From: Methylobacterium gnaphalii
GTDB lineage: Bacteria > Pseudomonadota > Alphaproteobacteria > Rhizobiales > Beijerinckiaceae
Length of the DNA stretch: 64,000 nucleotides
Assembly: GCF_007992215.1 (NCBI RefSeq)
Contig: NZ_BJZV01000005.1
Location: forward strand, 159,042 to 223,041
Reading direction: 5' to 3'
Positions 8,019-16,984 of this stretch are shown here, piece by piece. The notes beneath the pieces were generated by a model. The model made no database searches. It worked only from the letters and a program-made list of their open reading frames with translations, and was not told where the DNA came from. Position numbers and translations under genes: made by a program. Position 1 is the stretch's first letter, and the number at the start of each line of letters is the position of its first letter.

Positions 8019-8824
8019 GGAAGCCGTTCGACCTTGCCGGAACCGTGGGCCGGATCGAAGCGGCGGCCCCGCGCCAGGGTCGCGACCCGCCGCCAGAGGT
8101 CGTAGACCCCACCGACCCCACGGGAACCTTCGATCACCGGCACGAACCGAGCGGCCTCACGGGCCATGACATCCGCGGAAAGGCGGTCGAGCGTCGCCGT
8201 GAGAGCGGTCTCGAGATGGGCGAGACGCTCGGTGCGGGGCTGCGAGAGCAGGTCGCGGGCAGCGATCGGCGCGCCGAATGCGCAGCAAGCCTCCGCGCCG
8301 CGCTGATCCCAGAACGCGTATTCGAGGGCGAGCGGCAGGAAGAGGGCGTCCGGCGCGATCTCGGCGAGATGGGCAATGCCGGGGCGCAGGTCGAGCGGGC
8401 GGCTGCGCACGTCGGAGAAGCGTCCCTGCGCCGTGATCCAGAGCATGTGCGTGGGCGTCGCGAGAACCGCGCGCGCGGAGGCAAGGAACTGCGCGGCTCC
8501 GCGCCGCGAGTCCAGGTCCACCGGAAAGGCGCCGAGGCGGCGGAAGATCCCGTACCGCTCCAGCATCCGGGCATCGAAGGGCGCGAACATCGCCCGGCCC
8601 GGAAACAGCCGATCCCCCAGCAGGATGAGCACCGCGGCATCCCACCAGGACGGGTGGTTGCAGTAGATCACCAGCGGCCCGGCATGATCCAGCCGCTGGG
8701 GCGCGCCCCAGCGGGCAAGATGCAAGCCGTTCATGTGCCGGCGCAGAAAGCGCGCGAAATACGCCGTCATGAAACGCCAGACCGGCTCGGAGCGCGCCGG
8801 GACGGGGTGGGACGCCGCTCTCAC
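8015..8824 (-). CDS. PlsC-type acyltransferase (carotenoid glycoside acylation candidate)
   Basis: The 269-residue protein has the glycerolipid acyltransferase signature HX4D as NHPSWWDAA (His57, Asp62). It also has FPVDLDSRRGAAQF and ITAQGRFSD in the places of the family blocks II and III. The GTG start overlaps the upstream desaturase stop by 4 bases, and the stop overlaps the glycosyltransferase start by 4 bases. In other bacteria acyltransferases beside CrtN/CrtQ acylate the sugar of glycosyl carotenoids. That role is inferred here; a phospholipid role cannot be excluded. Confidence 0.8.
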   Translation of the reverse strand: MRAASHPVPARSEPVWRFMTAYFARFLRRHMNGLHLARWGAPQRLDHAGPLVIYCNHPSWWDAAVLILLGDRLFPGRAMFAPFDARMLERYGIFRRLGAFPVDLDSRRGAAQFLASARAVLATPTHMLWITAQGRFSDVRSRPLDLRPGIAHLAEIAPDALFLPLALEYAFWDQRGAEACCAFGAPIAARDLLSQPRTERLAHLETALTATLDRLSADVMAREAARFVPVIEGSRGVGGVYDLWRRVATLARGRRFDPAHGSGKVERLP

Positions 8825-10359
8825 GCGCTCGCGCGCAGATCCGGCCGCGCACCGGCCCTCAGATCCGTGTCGAGGGTATCGGCGGCAATCCAGCCGGACA
8901 TCATCACCATCGGCATGCCGGGACCCGGATGGGCGGCCCCGCCGGCGAGGTACAGCCCCTTCACTTCGCGCGAGCGGTTGCCCGGCTTGAAGGCTCCCGT
9001 CACGCGCCCGTGCGAGGCGAGGCCGTAGATCGCGCCGTTGAGCACGTTGTAGCGCTCGTGGATATCCTGCGGCGTCAGGTGGCGCTCGACCACGATGCGC
9101 TCCTCGATATCCGGCATGCCGCCGGTTCGCTTGAGCTTGTCCAGGATCACCCGACGATAGGCCGGGAACATCTTTTGCCAGTCGTGGTGTGGCCGCAGAT
9201 ACGGCGTGTGCACCAGGACGTAGAGCGCCTCGCCGCCCTCGGGCGCCACCGACGGGTCGGTGATCGAGGGCGCGGCGAGATAGGCGGTCGGGTCGGGGGC
9301 CGGCTCGCCCTTGCGGTAGATGAAATCGAATTCTTCCTCCGGATCGCGGGAGAAGACGAAGTCATGGTGGCCGAGATGCCCGTAGCGCTTGTTCAGGCCG
9401 AGATAGAGCACCACGCCCGAGCAGGCCGGCTCGAAGGTCTTGGCATCATAGGCCTTGCCGGTCTCGCCACCCACGAGTTCGCGATAGGTGCGCACGGAAT
9501 CCATGTTGGAGATCACGGCGTCATAGGCGACGGTGCCTCGCGCCGTGCGCACGCCGCGCACCGCGCCGCCGGCGATGTCGAGCCCGGTCACCTCTTCGGC
9601 CGGCCGCATCTCGGCGCCGAGATCGGTGGCGAGCTTGGCGAGCCCCTTGGCCACGGCGCGGGTCCCGCCCATCGGATACCAGACGCCCTCGGAGACCTGC
9701 ATGTGTCCGATGGCGCAGAGCACGGCCGGCGCGCCGTAGGGTGAGGAGCCGACATACTGCACGAAATGGTCGAGCATCTGCGCGAGCCGGGCATCCTTCA
9801 CCTTGCCGCGGATCGTGCCGGCAACGGTGGAGTGCATGCGCAGCGAGAGTACGTCGCGCAGAGTCGCCGGGTTCATGTTGGCGCGGATGTCGATCGTATC
9901 GAAGAGGTCCTGCACCGCCTTCCAGAAGAAGAACCTTTCGCTGACGCTGTGCAGGTTCTCGGAGATCGACAAGAATTTCTTGTAGCCGTCGCCGACACCC
10001 TGGCCGGGGGCGAAGCGATCCATCGACGCGGCCATGGCCTCGACATTCTCGACGAGGTCGATGCGCGAGCCGTCCTCGAAGAAACAGCGCCATTGCGGAT
10101 CGAGCCGGCGCAGGTCCAGCGCGTCGTGTACGCTGCGGCCGGCCTCGGCAAAGATCCGCTCCAGCACGCGCGGCACGGTGAGGATGGTGGGCCCCATATC
10201 GAAGCGGAACCCGCCCTCGTGCAGCACGGCCGCCTTGCCGCCGAGCCAGGCATTCTTGTCGTAGAGCGTGACCCGGTGTCCGCGCGCGGCCGCAACGCAG
10301 GCCGCAGCCAGACCACCTAACCCGCCGCCGATTACGGCGACCGAGGAACCGCTCTTCAT
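8821..10359 (-). CDS. crtI: Phytoene/diapophytoene desaturase (CrtI/CrtN family)
   Basis: A 512-residue FAD-dependent desaturase. The N-terminal dinucleotide fold reads AVIGGGLGGLAAACVAA, followed by LYDKNAWLGGKAAVLHEGGFRFDMGP. The C-terminal signature is GLYLAGGAAHPGPGMPMVMMSGWIAAD. Length and order match CrtI/CrtN. It heads an operon with an acyltransferase and a glycosyltransferase, so the product is probably a polyene that is later oxidised, glucosylated and acylated. Whether the substrate is C40 phytoene or a C30 squalene-type polyene cannot be told from the sequence, and no phytoene or squalene synthase lies in the window. Disruption of a crtI gene removes the pink colour of Methylobacterium extorquens; this is the likely counterpart. 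Confidence 0.88.
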   Translation of the reverse strand: MKSGSSVAVIGGGLGGLAAACVAAARGHRVTLYDKNAWLGGKAAVLHEGGFRFDMGPTILTVPRVLERIFAEAGRSVHDALDLRRLDPQWRCFFEDGSRIDLVENVEAMAASMDRFAPGQGVGDGYKKFLSISENLHSVSERFFFWKAVQDLFDTIDIRANMNPATLRDVLSLRMHSTVAGTIRGKVKDARLAQMLDHFVQYVGSSPYGAPAVLCAIGHMQVSEGVWYPMGGTRAVAKGLAKLATDLGAEMRPAEEVTGLDIAGGAVRGVRTARGTVAYDAVISNMDSVRTYRELVGGETGKAYDAKTFEPACSGVVLYLGLNKRYGHLGHHDFVFSRDPEEEFDFIYRKGEPAPDPTAYLAAPSITDPSVAPEGGEALYVLVHTPYLRPHHDWQKMFPAYRRVILDKLKRTGGMPDIEERIVVERHLTPQDIHERYNVLNGAIYGLASHGRVTGAFKPGNRSREVKGLYLAGGAAHPGPGMPMVMMSGWIAADTLDTDLRAGARPDLRASA

Positions 10360-10517
10360 AGACGATGTATCTCCTGCCGGGCGCCTCGCCGGCCATTCCT
10401 GCGAGGCAAGCTAGGCTTTCTCGCAACGGGGTCAACGCGATACCCGGTCGCGCCGCCGTGTAGGGCGGGAAACATGGCAGGGCGCTCGTACGTTAAACCC
10501 GAAACGAGGAGCCTCCG

Positions 10518-10787
10518 ATGCCGAACCGACATATCCTGGCGCTCACCCTGGCCCTTGCAGGCCTGCATACCGGTGCCGCCCTCGCGCAGGAACCGGCTCA
10601 GACCGGAACAGGAACCGGCCCTGCCTCCACGATCAAGGCCCCGAATACGACGGCCGTCGGTCAGACCAAGCCGCCGGGCGCGGCCGCCGCGCCCGACCGG
10701 ACCGAATCCCGCGAGGCGCGCGGCGACGCGATGAAGCGGGACGACAAGGTCATGAAGGGCATCTGCATCGGCTGCGGCACGAAATAA
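10518..10787 (+). CDS. Small secreted protein of unknown function
   Basis: The protein has 89 residues. A signal peptide MPNRHILALTLALAGLHTGAALAQ (cleavage after AQ) is followed by a Thr/Pro/Gly-rich linker and a short basic tail ending KGICIGCGTK, with a CxxC pair. A purine-rich GAGGAG (10506-10511, six bases before the ATG) serves as ribosome-binding site. The CxxC could bind a metal or form a disulfide. No family recognised. It lies between the two carotenoid operons on the opposite strand. Confidence 0.7.
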   Translation: MPNRHILALTLALAGLHTGAALAQEPAQTGTGTGPASTIKAPNTTAVGQTKPPGAAAAPDRTESREARGDAMKRDDKVMKGICIGCGTK

Positions 10788-10809
10788 CCCTGGGGCCTCG
10801 GGTCCCATC

Positions 10810-12027
10810 TCAGACACGCATCGCCACACGCCGCGAGACCAGGGCCAGGGCCGTGCCGAGACCGGCGGCCGCCACGGCGGCGAGAACGGCCCAAGCCGGC
10901 AGCGCGGCCCGCCAGTCGTCGCCCAGCGCGCTCTGGAAGGCCTCAATCGCCCAGGCATTGGGGGTGAACCAGCCGGCCTGCTGCAGCCAGGGTGGCATCA
11001 GGAAGCGGGGGACCATGCTTCCGCCGACCGCCGAGAGCAGCAGGACACCGAACGTCGCTGCGAGCTGCGCCTGGTGGCGTGTCGCCACCGCGGCGCAGGC
11101 GGCCAGCCCGAGGCCGGCTGCCATCGCCGAGACCAGTGCGGCCGTCACAAGCCATGCGGCCCAGCGCGGGGCAACGTCGACGCCGTACAGAACGGAGGCA
11201 GCGAGGAAGATCAGACCTGCCTGCACGATCCCCTGCAGCAGCAGGAACGCGAACTTGCCCAGGACGATCACGGCAAAGCCTCCCGGACCCGATGCGAGGC
11301 GGTCGGCAAGCCCTGACATGCGCTCCTCGACGAGTGAGAGCGATCCCTGCATGGCGGCGAACAGGAGGAAGACGGCGGTGATCGCGCCGGCATAGTAGCC
11401 GACGCGATCGTTGCCGCCGGCGGAGGCGGTCGAGCGGCGCTCGACCAGCTCGGCGAAGGAGAACGGCTCCTTCTTCGCCCGCTGCTCGGCGAAGGCTTCG
11501 TCGAGGAATCTGCGCTCGTCGGCTCCGATCTTGCCGGTGCGCTCGACGTCGGCGATGATTCGGGACAGCACCACGTCGGGCAACGCCTCGTTGAGCGAGC
11601 GTTGAAGCTGGCCCAGCGCGATCGGGGTCGCCAGCGCGCGGGCCGGATTCTCGATCAGCAGCACCGGCTGGTCGACGGGTGCCGGGCTGTCGCCACTGGG
11701 CGCCAAGGCGAGATCGCTCCTGAGCACCAGCGCCACGTCGACCGTGCCGCGGCGCACGGCATCGACGACCCCGGGTACCGTCGTCGCGAGCATTTGCTCG
11801 ACGCGTAGCGACGGGTCGGCCGAGATCGCATCCACGAGCCGGCGGGTGGTCTGCGTGTTCGCGAGATCGGCGATCCCGAGATGGATCCGGATGCGATCGC
11901 CGATGGCGCCGGAAAAGATCGCGGCGAAGATCACGAACATCACGGTGGGCAGGACGAAGGCCATCGCCAGCGCGGCCGGGTCGCGCCGGAGCGAGAGCCA
12001 CATCGTGCGGAATGCGGCAGCCATCAT
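10810..12027 (-). CDS. ABC-2 type exporter permease
   Basis: The 405-residue membrane protein has an N-terminal helix ([23 protein letters not shown]), a large extracytoplasmic domain of about 170 residues ([21 protein letters not shown] lies in it), then a cluster of helices ([21 protein letters not shown] and following), as in YhhJ/DrrB-like ABC-2 permeases. The start ATG (12027) overlaps the ATPase stop by 4 bases (ATGA). It is the last gene of a coupled operon behind a carotenoid-type desaturase and a DUF2141 protein. The transported molecule is unknown; a polyene or its glycolipid is a reasonable guess from context. Confidence 0.88.
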   Translation of the reverse strand: MMAAAFRTMWLSLRRDPAALAMAFVLPTVMFVIFAAIFSGAIGDRIRIHLGIADLANTQTTRRLVDAISADPSLRVEQMLATTVPGVVDAVRRGTVDVALVLRSDLALAPSGDSPAPVDQPVLLIENPARALATPIALGQLQRSLNEALPDVVLSRIIADVERTGKIGADERRFLDEAFAEQRAKKEPFSFAELVERRSTASAGGNDRVGYYAGAITAVFLLFAAMQGSLSLVEERMSGLADRLASGPGGFAVIVLGKFAFLLLQGIVQAGLIFLAASVLYGVDVAPRWAAWLVTAALVSAMAAGLGLAACAAVATRHQAQLAATFGVLLLSAVGGSMVPRFLMPPWLQQAGWFTPNAWAIEAFQSALGDDWRAALPAWAVLAAVAAAGLGTALALVSRRVAMRV

Positions 12028-13007
12028 GGGATTGCCCCATCCGACGGGATGATGTCGCGGTAGACGGCTTCGAGACCGGGACGACGGATGCGGATTTCGG
12101 CGACGGGCACGCTCGCCTCCCGCAGGGCCGACAGGACGGCGGCACCGTCGACGCCGCCCGCGGCATCCCGGACGGCCCGCCAGGACGTCGCATCGCTCGC
12201 CTCGCCCGGCGTGAAGCCCGTGCGGCGCAAAGCCGCCTCGGCCGGGGGTTTTGGCGGAGCGTCGAGCATGGCCTCGCATTCGAGACTCGCGGCGAGCGGC
12301 CGGAGCAAGTCGGCGAGGCGCCCTTCGCGCACGAGCCGCCCGGCCGACAGGAACGCGACCCGGTCGGCGAGGCGCTCCGCCTCACCGAAATCATGCGTGC
12401 TGATCACGATCGCGGCCCCCTGCGACCGCAGCGCCGAGAGCACGGCGTGGATTGCGGCCCGGGCCGCGAGGTCGACGCCCTGGGTCGGCTCGTCGAGCAG
12501 GATGAGCCCGGGCCGTCCGACGAGGCTCGCGGCGAGGTTCACCCGGCGCTGGTATCCGCCCGAGAGCGCGCCGACGGGCCTGTCCGCCACATCCTCGATG
12601 GCAGCCTGGTCGAGCACCGTGGCGACCGCCGCGCGTCGCGCCGCCCGGCCGAGGCCCGCGAGCCTAGCGAACACGTCGAGATTCTCCGCGACCGTCAGCC
12701 GTGGATAGAGCGCGATGTCCTGCGGGACGAAGCCGATATGCCGCCGGGTGGCGCTGTCGCGGGCGGGATCGCCGCCCATCACCCGCACGGTCCCGCTACC
12801 CGGCCGCAGGCGACCGGCAGCCAGGCGCATCAGGGAGGTCTTCCCAGCGCCGTTCGGCCCGAGCAGCGCCAGCGTCTCGCCGCCCATCACACAAAGGCTG
12901 ACGCCGTCGAGGGCGGGCCGGCCGTGATAGGCCAGGGCCGCATCCCGCATGTCGAGACGTGCGTCGGACGCGCGGTGCGCGCCCGCGCCACCTGCCGCGC
13001 GCGTCAA
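12024..13007 (-). CDS. ABC transporter ATP-binding protein
   Basis: A 327-residue ATPase with Walker [13 protein letters not shown]-loop [12 protein letters not shown], signature LSGGYQRRV, Walker [13 protein letters not shown] and switch ISTHDFGEA. The C-terminal 90 residues form the variable domain typical of ABC-2 exporter ATPases (CcmA/DrrA type). The start is TTG at 13007, overlapping the DUF2141 stop (TTGA). A later start near [10 protein letters not shown] is possible. It pairs with the permease downstream. Confidence 0.9.
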   Translation of the reverse strand: MTRAAGGAGAHRASDARLDMRDAALAYHGRPALDGVSLCVMGGETLALLGPNGAGKTSLMRLAAGRLRPGSGTVRVMGGDPARDSATRRHIGFVPQDIALYPRLTVAENLDVFARLAGLGRAARRAAVATVLDQAAIEDVADRPVGALSGGYQRRVNLAASLVGRPGLILLDEPTQGVDLAARAAIHAVLSALRSQGAAIVISTHDFGEAERLADRVAFLSAGRLVREGRLADLLRPLAASLECEAMLDAPPKPPAEAALRRTGFTPGEASDATSWRAVRDAAGGVDGAAVLSALREASVPVAEIRIRRPGLEAVYRDIIPSDGAIP

Positions 13008-13429
13008 CGGGACGGCAGCGTGCGGGCGAGACGGACGCGCACCGCCGCGCCGGGCTCATCGAGAGGGAAGCTCGCTGTGGCGAAGTCGGGCCGCGCCCGG
13101 CGACCTCCGCCGCGGGAGACGCCGTAGGGCTCCAACGGCAGGCCCAGCCCGGTGCGATCGATGCGCCCGTTGCCGTTGATGTCCTGGTAGGCGACAACTG
13201 CGTAGACCCCCGGCTCGATGCCCTTGAACAGGACGCGCTGGCTCCGCCCGTCCGCCGGCGCATCCTTCCCGGAACGGCAGGTACTCTCCGCGAGGCCGCC
13301 CTGGCACAGGGCGACATAGACGGTGCCGGACCCCGGTTCGATGCCGTCCACCTCGACCTCGAGGCTCGCGGCCCGGGCACTGACGACGAGGCAGGCCAGG
13401 CCCAGCCCGCAGCAGACGGCGCGCTTCAC
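13004..13429 (-). CDS. DUF2141 secreted protein
   Basis: The protein has 141 residues. A signal peptide (MKRAVCCGLGLACLVVSARA) is followed by a beta-rich domain with GSGTVYVALCQ, FKGIEPGVYAVVAYQDINGNGRID and GLGLPLEPYGVSRGG, the DUF2141 pattern. The family is periplasmic and often found near carotenoid or terpenoid genes; its job is unknown. The GTG start overlaps the desaturase stop by 4 bases and its stop overlaps the ABC ATPase start by 4, so it is part of the same translational unit. Confidence 0.85.
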   Translation of the reverse strand: MKRAVCCGLGLACLVVSARAASLEVEVDGIEPGSGTVYVALCQGGLAESTCRSGKDAPADGRSQRVLFKGIEPGVYAVVAYQDINGNGRIDRTGLGLPLEPYGVSRGGGRRARPDFATASFPLDEPGAAVRVRLARTLPSR

Positions 13430-15015
13430 GAAGGCTCTCCCTGCGTCGCCAGCGGCGCGGTGTCCGGCAATTCCCGGAGTTCAGGTGCCCTTGCTCCGAT
13501 CAGGTCCTCGATGAGCAGCCGCGTCGAGATGCGTGCGCCCTCGTAGATCACCGGCAGGCCCGAGCCGGGATGGGTGCCGCCGCCGACAAGGTAGAGACCC
13601 TGCCCGAACCGGTTGTGCGGACGGAACCACAGCATCTGCCCGAGGTCATGGGCGAGGTTGAAGGTCGCACCCTGGTGCACCGCGAACTCGTCGCGCCAGT
13701 CGCGCGGATCGAGCACGCGTTCGTAGCGCAGGCGGCTCTCGATATCGGTGAGACCGATGAGTTTCAGCCGGTCCAGCACCAGCTGGCGATACATCGGCTG
13801 CGCCTGCTCCCAATCGATGCCGGATTTGAGGTTCGGCACGGGCACCAGCACGTAGAGGGCGGTATGGCCGGGAGGTGCCATGCCGCCATCCGTGTAGCCG
13901 GCATGCTGCACGTAGAGCGAGGGCTGCATCGGCAGCGTGCCGTTGGTGATTTCGTTGATGTTCCGCTCGTAGTCCTTTGCGAGCAGGATCGAGTGGTGGC
14001 CGAGCCCCTCGGGCATCGTGCCCTCGATGCCGAGATACATCATGAAGGTCGAGCAGGAGAGGCGGGCCTTTTCGACCTTGCGGTCGCGCCAACGCGGACG
14101 ATGGCTCTCCGGCACGAGTTGCCGGATGGTGCCGGCGAAATCGCCGTTCAGCACCACCGCATCGGCCTTGAAGGTCTCGCCGTCGACCACCACACCCGAG
14201 GCGCGCTTCCCCTCGAAGACCACGCGCTCGACCTGTGCACCGAGGCGGATGTCGGCGCCCAGACGCCGGGCGAGACCCGCCATCGCCTCAGAGATCGCGC
14301 CGCAGCCGCCGATCGGGTGGTAGACCCCGTGCTCGTATTCGAGGAACGACAGGATCGTGAACAGGCTCGGGCACCGGAACGGGCTCATTCCGAGATATTT
14401 GGTCTGGAACGAGAAGGCGAGGCGCACGCGGGGATCGGCGAAGTAGCGCCTGAGGTCGCGGTCGACGCTGCGGCCCGGATGGAGATGCGGCAAGGCCGTG
14501 AGCATGGCCGGGCTCACCATCGACAGGAAGCGGTCGAAGGCCTGCTCCAGCACCGGCTTGAACCGCGCCAGCTTGGTTCGGTTCTCAGCGAAGAAGGCGG
14601 GCAGGTTTCGGGCATCCTTCGGCGCGATGCGCGCGATCTCGGCCTGGAGACGGGCCTCGTCGCTGGTGGCGCGAATCTCGCCCGACAGCCCGTTCTCACC
14701 CTCGAAGAGCAGGTGGTACATCGGATCGAGCCGCCGCATCTCGACGTGATCCTCCAACCGCTCGCCGCAGCTCTCGAAGATCTCGGCGAGGATCTGCGGG
14801 TAGAGGAAGAAGGTCGGGCCGATGTCGAAACGGTAGCCGCCGGGCGCCTCGACGGTCTTGGTGCGCCCGCCGACCGCGGTCTCACGCTCGAACAGCGTGA
14901 CGTGAACGCCGGCCTTCGCGAGCAGGAGGGCGGTGGCGAGACCACCTGGACCGGCACCAACGACTGCGACGCGACTGCCGGACAGCCTCCGCAAACCCTC
15001 GCCAGACTGAAGCAA
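13426..15015 (-). CDS. Second carotenoid desaturase/oxidase-like protein (CrtN/CrtP family)
   Basis: An FAD enzyme of about 529 residues: VAVVGAGPGGLATALLLAKAGVHVTLFERETAVGGRTKTVEAPGG is split here by function into the FAD fold and the GGRT block. YHPIGGCGAISEAMA lies in the middle, and GLYLVGGGTHPGSGLPVIYEGARIS is the C-terminal signature. It differs clearly from the desaturase at 8.8-10.4 kb, so the pair may act as desaturase and terminal-methyl oxidase, as CrtN and CrtP do in C30 pathways. The start is unsure. TTG at 15015 has GGGGAG 11 bases upstream; the frame stays open to a GTG at 15129. It leads the DUF2141-ABC operon. Confidence 0.82.
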   Translation of the reverse strand: MLQSGEGLRRLSGSRVAVVGAGPGGLATALLLAKAGVHVTLFERETAVGGRTKTVEAPGGYRFDIGPTFFLYPQILAEIFESCGERLEDHVEMRRLDPMYHLLFEGENGLSGEIRATSDEARLQAEIARIAPKDARNLPAFFAENRTKLARFKPVLEQAFDRFLSMVSPAMLTALPHLHPGRSVDRDLRRYFADPRVRLAFSFQTKYLGMSPFRCPSLFTILSFLEYEHGVYHPIGGCGAISEAMAGLARRLGADIRLGAQVERVVFEGKRASGVVVDGETFKADAVVLNGDFAGTIRQLVPESHRPRWRDRKVEKARLSCSTFMMYLGIEGTMPEGLGHHSILLAKDYERNINEITNGTLPMQPSLYVQHAGYTDGGMAPPGHTALYVLVPVPNLKSGIDWEQAQPMYRQLVLDRLKLIGLTDIESRLRYERVLDPRDWRDEFAVHQGATFNLAHDLGQMLWFRPHNRFGQGLYLVGGGTHPGSGLPVIYEGARISTRLLIEDLIGARAPELRELPDTAPLATQGEPS

Positions 15016-15136
15016 CGCCGTCCATTCTCCCCAAAGCCAACCTTGGGCGCGTATTTCGGCCACGGCCAACCTTGCGGCAATTGCAGCGGAATGTCGCGCG
15101 TAATGCCACGCTTCGATCCGGCCCACCACCGGCTTC

Positions 15137-15958
15137 TCAGATCCGCCGGCGCGCCCGCCATAGCTCGCGCAGGGCGATGGCGCCGGCGGTCGCGACGTTG
15201 AGGGAATCGAACCCCGCCGCCATCCCGATCCGGATTGTCTGGCTCTTCGCCATCAGCTCGGCGGCGAGACCCGGCCCTTCGCTGCCGAGGAGCACCAGGA
15301 CACGGGCGGGCAGAGGAGCATCGGCAAGGTCGTGCTCGGCGCCCGGCGTCATTGCCAGCGGCACGAGGTCGTGGCGCTCCGCGAGATCGAGGAGCGCCCG
15401 TGCGCTCGCCGCGCGGGCGAAGTGCACGGTCAAGGCTGCGCCGGCAGAGACGCGGATCGCCTTGCGGTAGAGCGGATCGCAGCTCTCGGGGTCGAGCAGC
15501 ACCGCATCCGCTCCGAAGGCGGCGGCGTTGCGGAACAGGCCGCCGACATTGTCGTGGTTGGTCAATCCGACGAGACCGAGCACCGTCGCAGGCGCGGAGG
15601 GCGCCGGGATCAGCGCATCCGGCTCTGCCGGCGCGCCGGTCACGCCGACGGCAAGAACGCCGCGGTGGATCGGAAAACCTGCCACCGCGCTCATCACCGC
15701 CCTCGGTGCGCAATAGACCGGCGGCGGTTCGGGCAGGGTGGCGACGAGCTCGGCGAAGCCGGCCAGGCGCTCTGGAAGCAGCAGGATCGACTCGGCCTTG
15801 AACCGCGAGGCCGGCGACAGCATCAGACGCAGGGTAACCTCACCCTCGACGATGAAGCGTCCCTGACGCCCGACGAGGTCCCGCTCGCGGATCGCGGCAT
15901 AGGGCGCAAGCCGCGGGTCGGCAGGATCGTCGATGGGGATTGCGGATCGGGGGCACAT
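15137..15958 (-). CDS. TrmH/SpoU family RNA 2'-O-methyltransferase
   Basis: A 273-residue SPOUT enzyme. The N-terminal substrate-binding part (GRFIVEGEVTLRLML) is followed by the knotted SAM-binding domain with motif 1 LVGLTNHDNVGGLFRNAAAFG, motif 2 LVLLGSEGPGLAAELM and motif 3 IRIGMAAGFDSLNVATAGAIAL. Target RNA (tRNA or 23S rRNA ribose) cannot be told. The ATG at 15958 (MCPRSAIPIDDPADPRL) fits the family start. Longer starts upstream run into a palindromic repeat. Confidence 0.88.
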   Translation of the reverse strand: MCPRSAIPIDDPADPRLAPYAAIRERDLVGRQGRFIVEGEVTLRLMLSPASRFKAESILLLPERLAGFAELVATLPEPPPVYCAPRAVMSAVAGFPIHRGVLAVGVTGAPAEPDALIPAPSAPATVLGLVGLTNHDNVGGLFRNAAAFGADAVLLDPESCDPLYRKAIRVSAGAALTVHFARAASARALLDLAERHDLVPLAMTPGAEHDLADAPLPARVLVLLGSEGPGLAAELMAKSQTIRIGMAAGFDSLNVATAGAIALRELWRARRRI

Positions 15959-15997
15959 GCCGTCGCAGGATGATCGCGTTGTCACACGCAGCGTTTC

Positions 15998-16024
15998 GCC
16001 TCTCTCCGCACGCGGGGAGAGGGG
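15998..16024. repeat. Palindromic hairpin repeat
   Basis: The sequence CCTCTCTCC (15999-16007) pairs with GGGGAGAGG (16013-16021) around a short loop. Hairpins of this kind (CTCTCC...GGAGAG) are scattered between genes in many Rhizobiales. It lies upstream of the RNA methyltransferase gene. Confidence 0.6.
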
Positions 16025-16065
16025 AGGCTCCGCAACCACAATATCTCATCCCACCTCATTCCGGG

Positions 16066-16168
16066 GCCGCGGAGCGGAACCCCGGATCCAGGTGTGATGC
16101 TCGAACGAGGCCACCGTTGCAGCCCGTCGCCGATTCCAGGCTCTCGCCGTTGGGGAGCCCGGAATGAC
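16066..16168. repeat. Inverted-repeat element with TCATTCCGGG ends
   Basis: TCATTCCGGGG at the left end and CCCGGAATGA at the right end (16158-16167) are inverted copies bracketing about 100 bases. An inner hairpin GGGGCCGCGGAGCGGAACCCC lies near the left end. No open frame of note. It fills the gap between the RNA methyltransferase gene and the stop of croR and resembles a small non-autonomous palindromic element. Confidence 0.6.
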
Positions 16169-16175
16169 GAAGGGG

Positions 16176-16649
16176 TTACGCCTGGCCGCCCCCCATGCGC
16201 ATGCTGGCCGGGTCGGATTCTTCCCTCTTGGGCACCTTCACCAGGGCCTCGCCGTCGAGGACCACCTCGTCGCCGACCTTGCAGGTGCAGGACAGGCGCG
16301 CGCGGCGGCGCTCCGGGATCAGTTCGGCCACCTCGACGATGACCTCGACGGTATCCCCGATCCGCACCGGCGCGCGGAAGTTCAACGTCTGGCTGATATA
16401 GACGGCGCCCGGCCCGGGCAGGCGGGTGCCGAGCACCGCCGAGATCAGGCCGGCCGTGTAGAGGCCGTGAGCGATGCGGGTGCCGAAGGGCGTGCGCGCG
16501 GCGAAGTGCTCGGAGAGGTGGATGGGGTTCCGATCCCCGGTGATCTCGGCGAAGCCCACGACGTCGGAAGAGGAGATCTCCTTCTTCAGCGTCTCGGTGA
16601 GACCGAGCGTCAGGTCTTCAAAATACAGTATACGAAGTTCCGGCAGCAT
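16176..16649 (-). CDS. croR: MaoC-family (R)-specific enoyl-CoA hydratase, probable CroR
   Basis: A 157-residue single hot-dog-fold hydratase. The catalytic motif is FAEITGDRNPIHLSEHFA (Asp and His), followed by TPFGTRIAHGLYTAGLISAVLGTRLPGPG. In Methylobacterium the small MaoC enzyme CroR dehydrates (R)-3-hydroxybutyryl-CoA to crotonyl-CoA in the ethylmalonyl-CoA pathway. Length and motif match, and croR lies a few genes from crtI in M. extorquens AM1 as I recall, which agrees with this layout. Another (R)-hydratase, for example for polyhydroxybutyrate supply, is the alternative. Confidence 0.72.
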   Translation of the reverse strand: MLPELRILYFEDLTLGLTETLKKEISSSDVVGFAEITGDRNPIHLSEHFAARTPFGTRIAHGLYTAGLISAVLGTRLPGPGAVYISQTLNFRAPVRIGDTVEVIVEVAELIPERRRARLSCTCKVGDEVVLDGEALVKVPKREESDPASMRMGGGQA

Positions 16650-16984
16650 CGCTCGTCTTCTCCTGTGCTGCCGCGAAGATGGCGAGCGCGGCAAAGCTTT
16701 GGCCTTGCACAGGATGCCCCGCAAATCCAGTGCGCCATAGGTACGACGCTGCGGCGTCATTCGCGCATGATTGCGCAGGCCGATGCGGCTGGCGAGCCGG
16801 CGCCAAGACGGCATCGTCGCCCGTGAAGAAGCTTGGCCGTCAAGCCCTCGACTTCGCGCCCGACAGAACCATGTGCCTGCCCGGCGGTTTCCGGAGGAAG
16901 GCGACCGCCGGAGACACGGCCCGGGTGGACAGGCGCGAGGCGCCGCCGGCCTTGAGGCCCTTGGCCATCATCGAGGAGAACGAC
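16650..16984. other. Intergenic region between croR and the GCG_CRPN gene
   Basis: About 335 bases separate two divergent genes. No coding frame looks real. A hairpin lies at 16881-16911: CCGGCGGT pairs with ACCGCCGG around TTCC-GGAGG-AAGG, which places a purine-rich GGAGG in its loop. AGGAGAACGAC just before 16985 is the ribosome-binding site of the next gene. Promoters were not assignable. Confidence 0.5.

Noticed and set aside
13570..15201. 543-residue plus-strand frame
   Set aside because: Opposite strand of the second desaturase, which has complete FAD-enzyme motifs.
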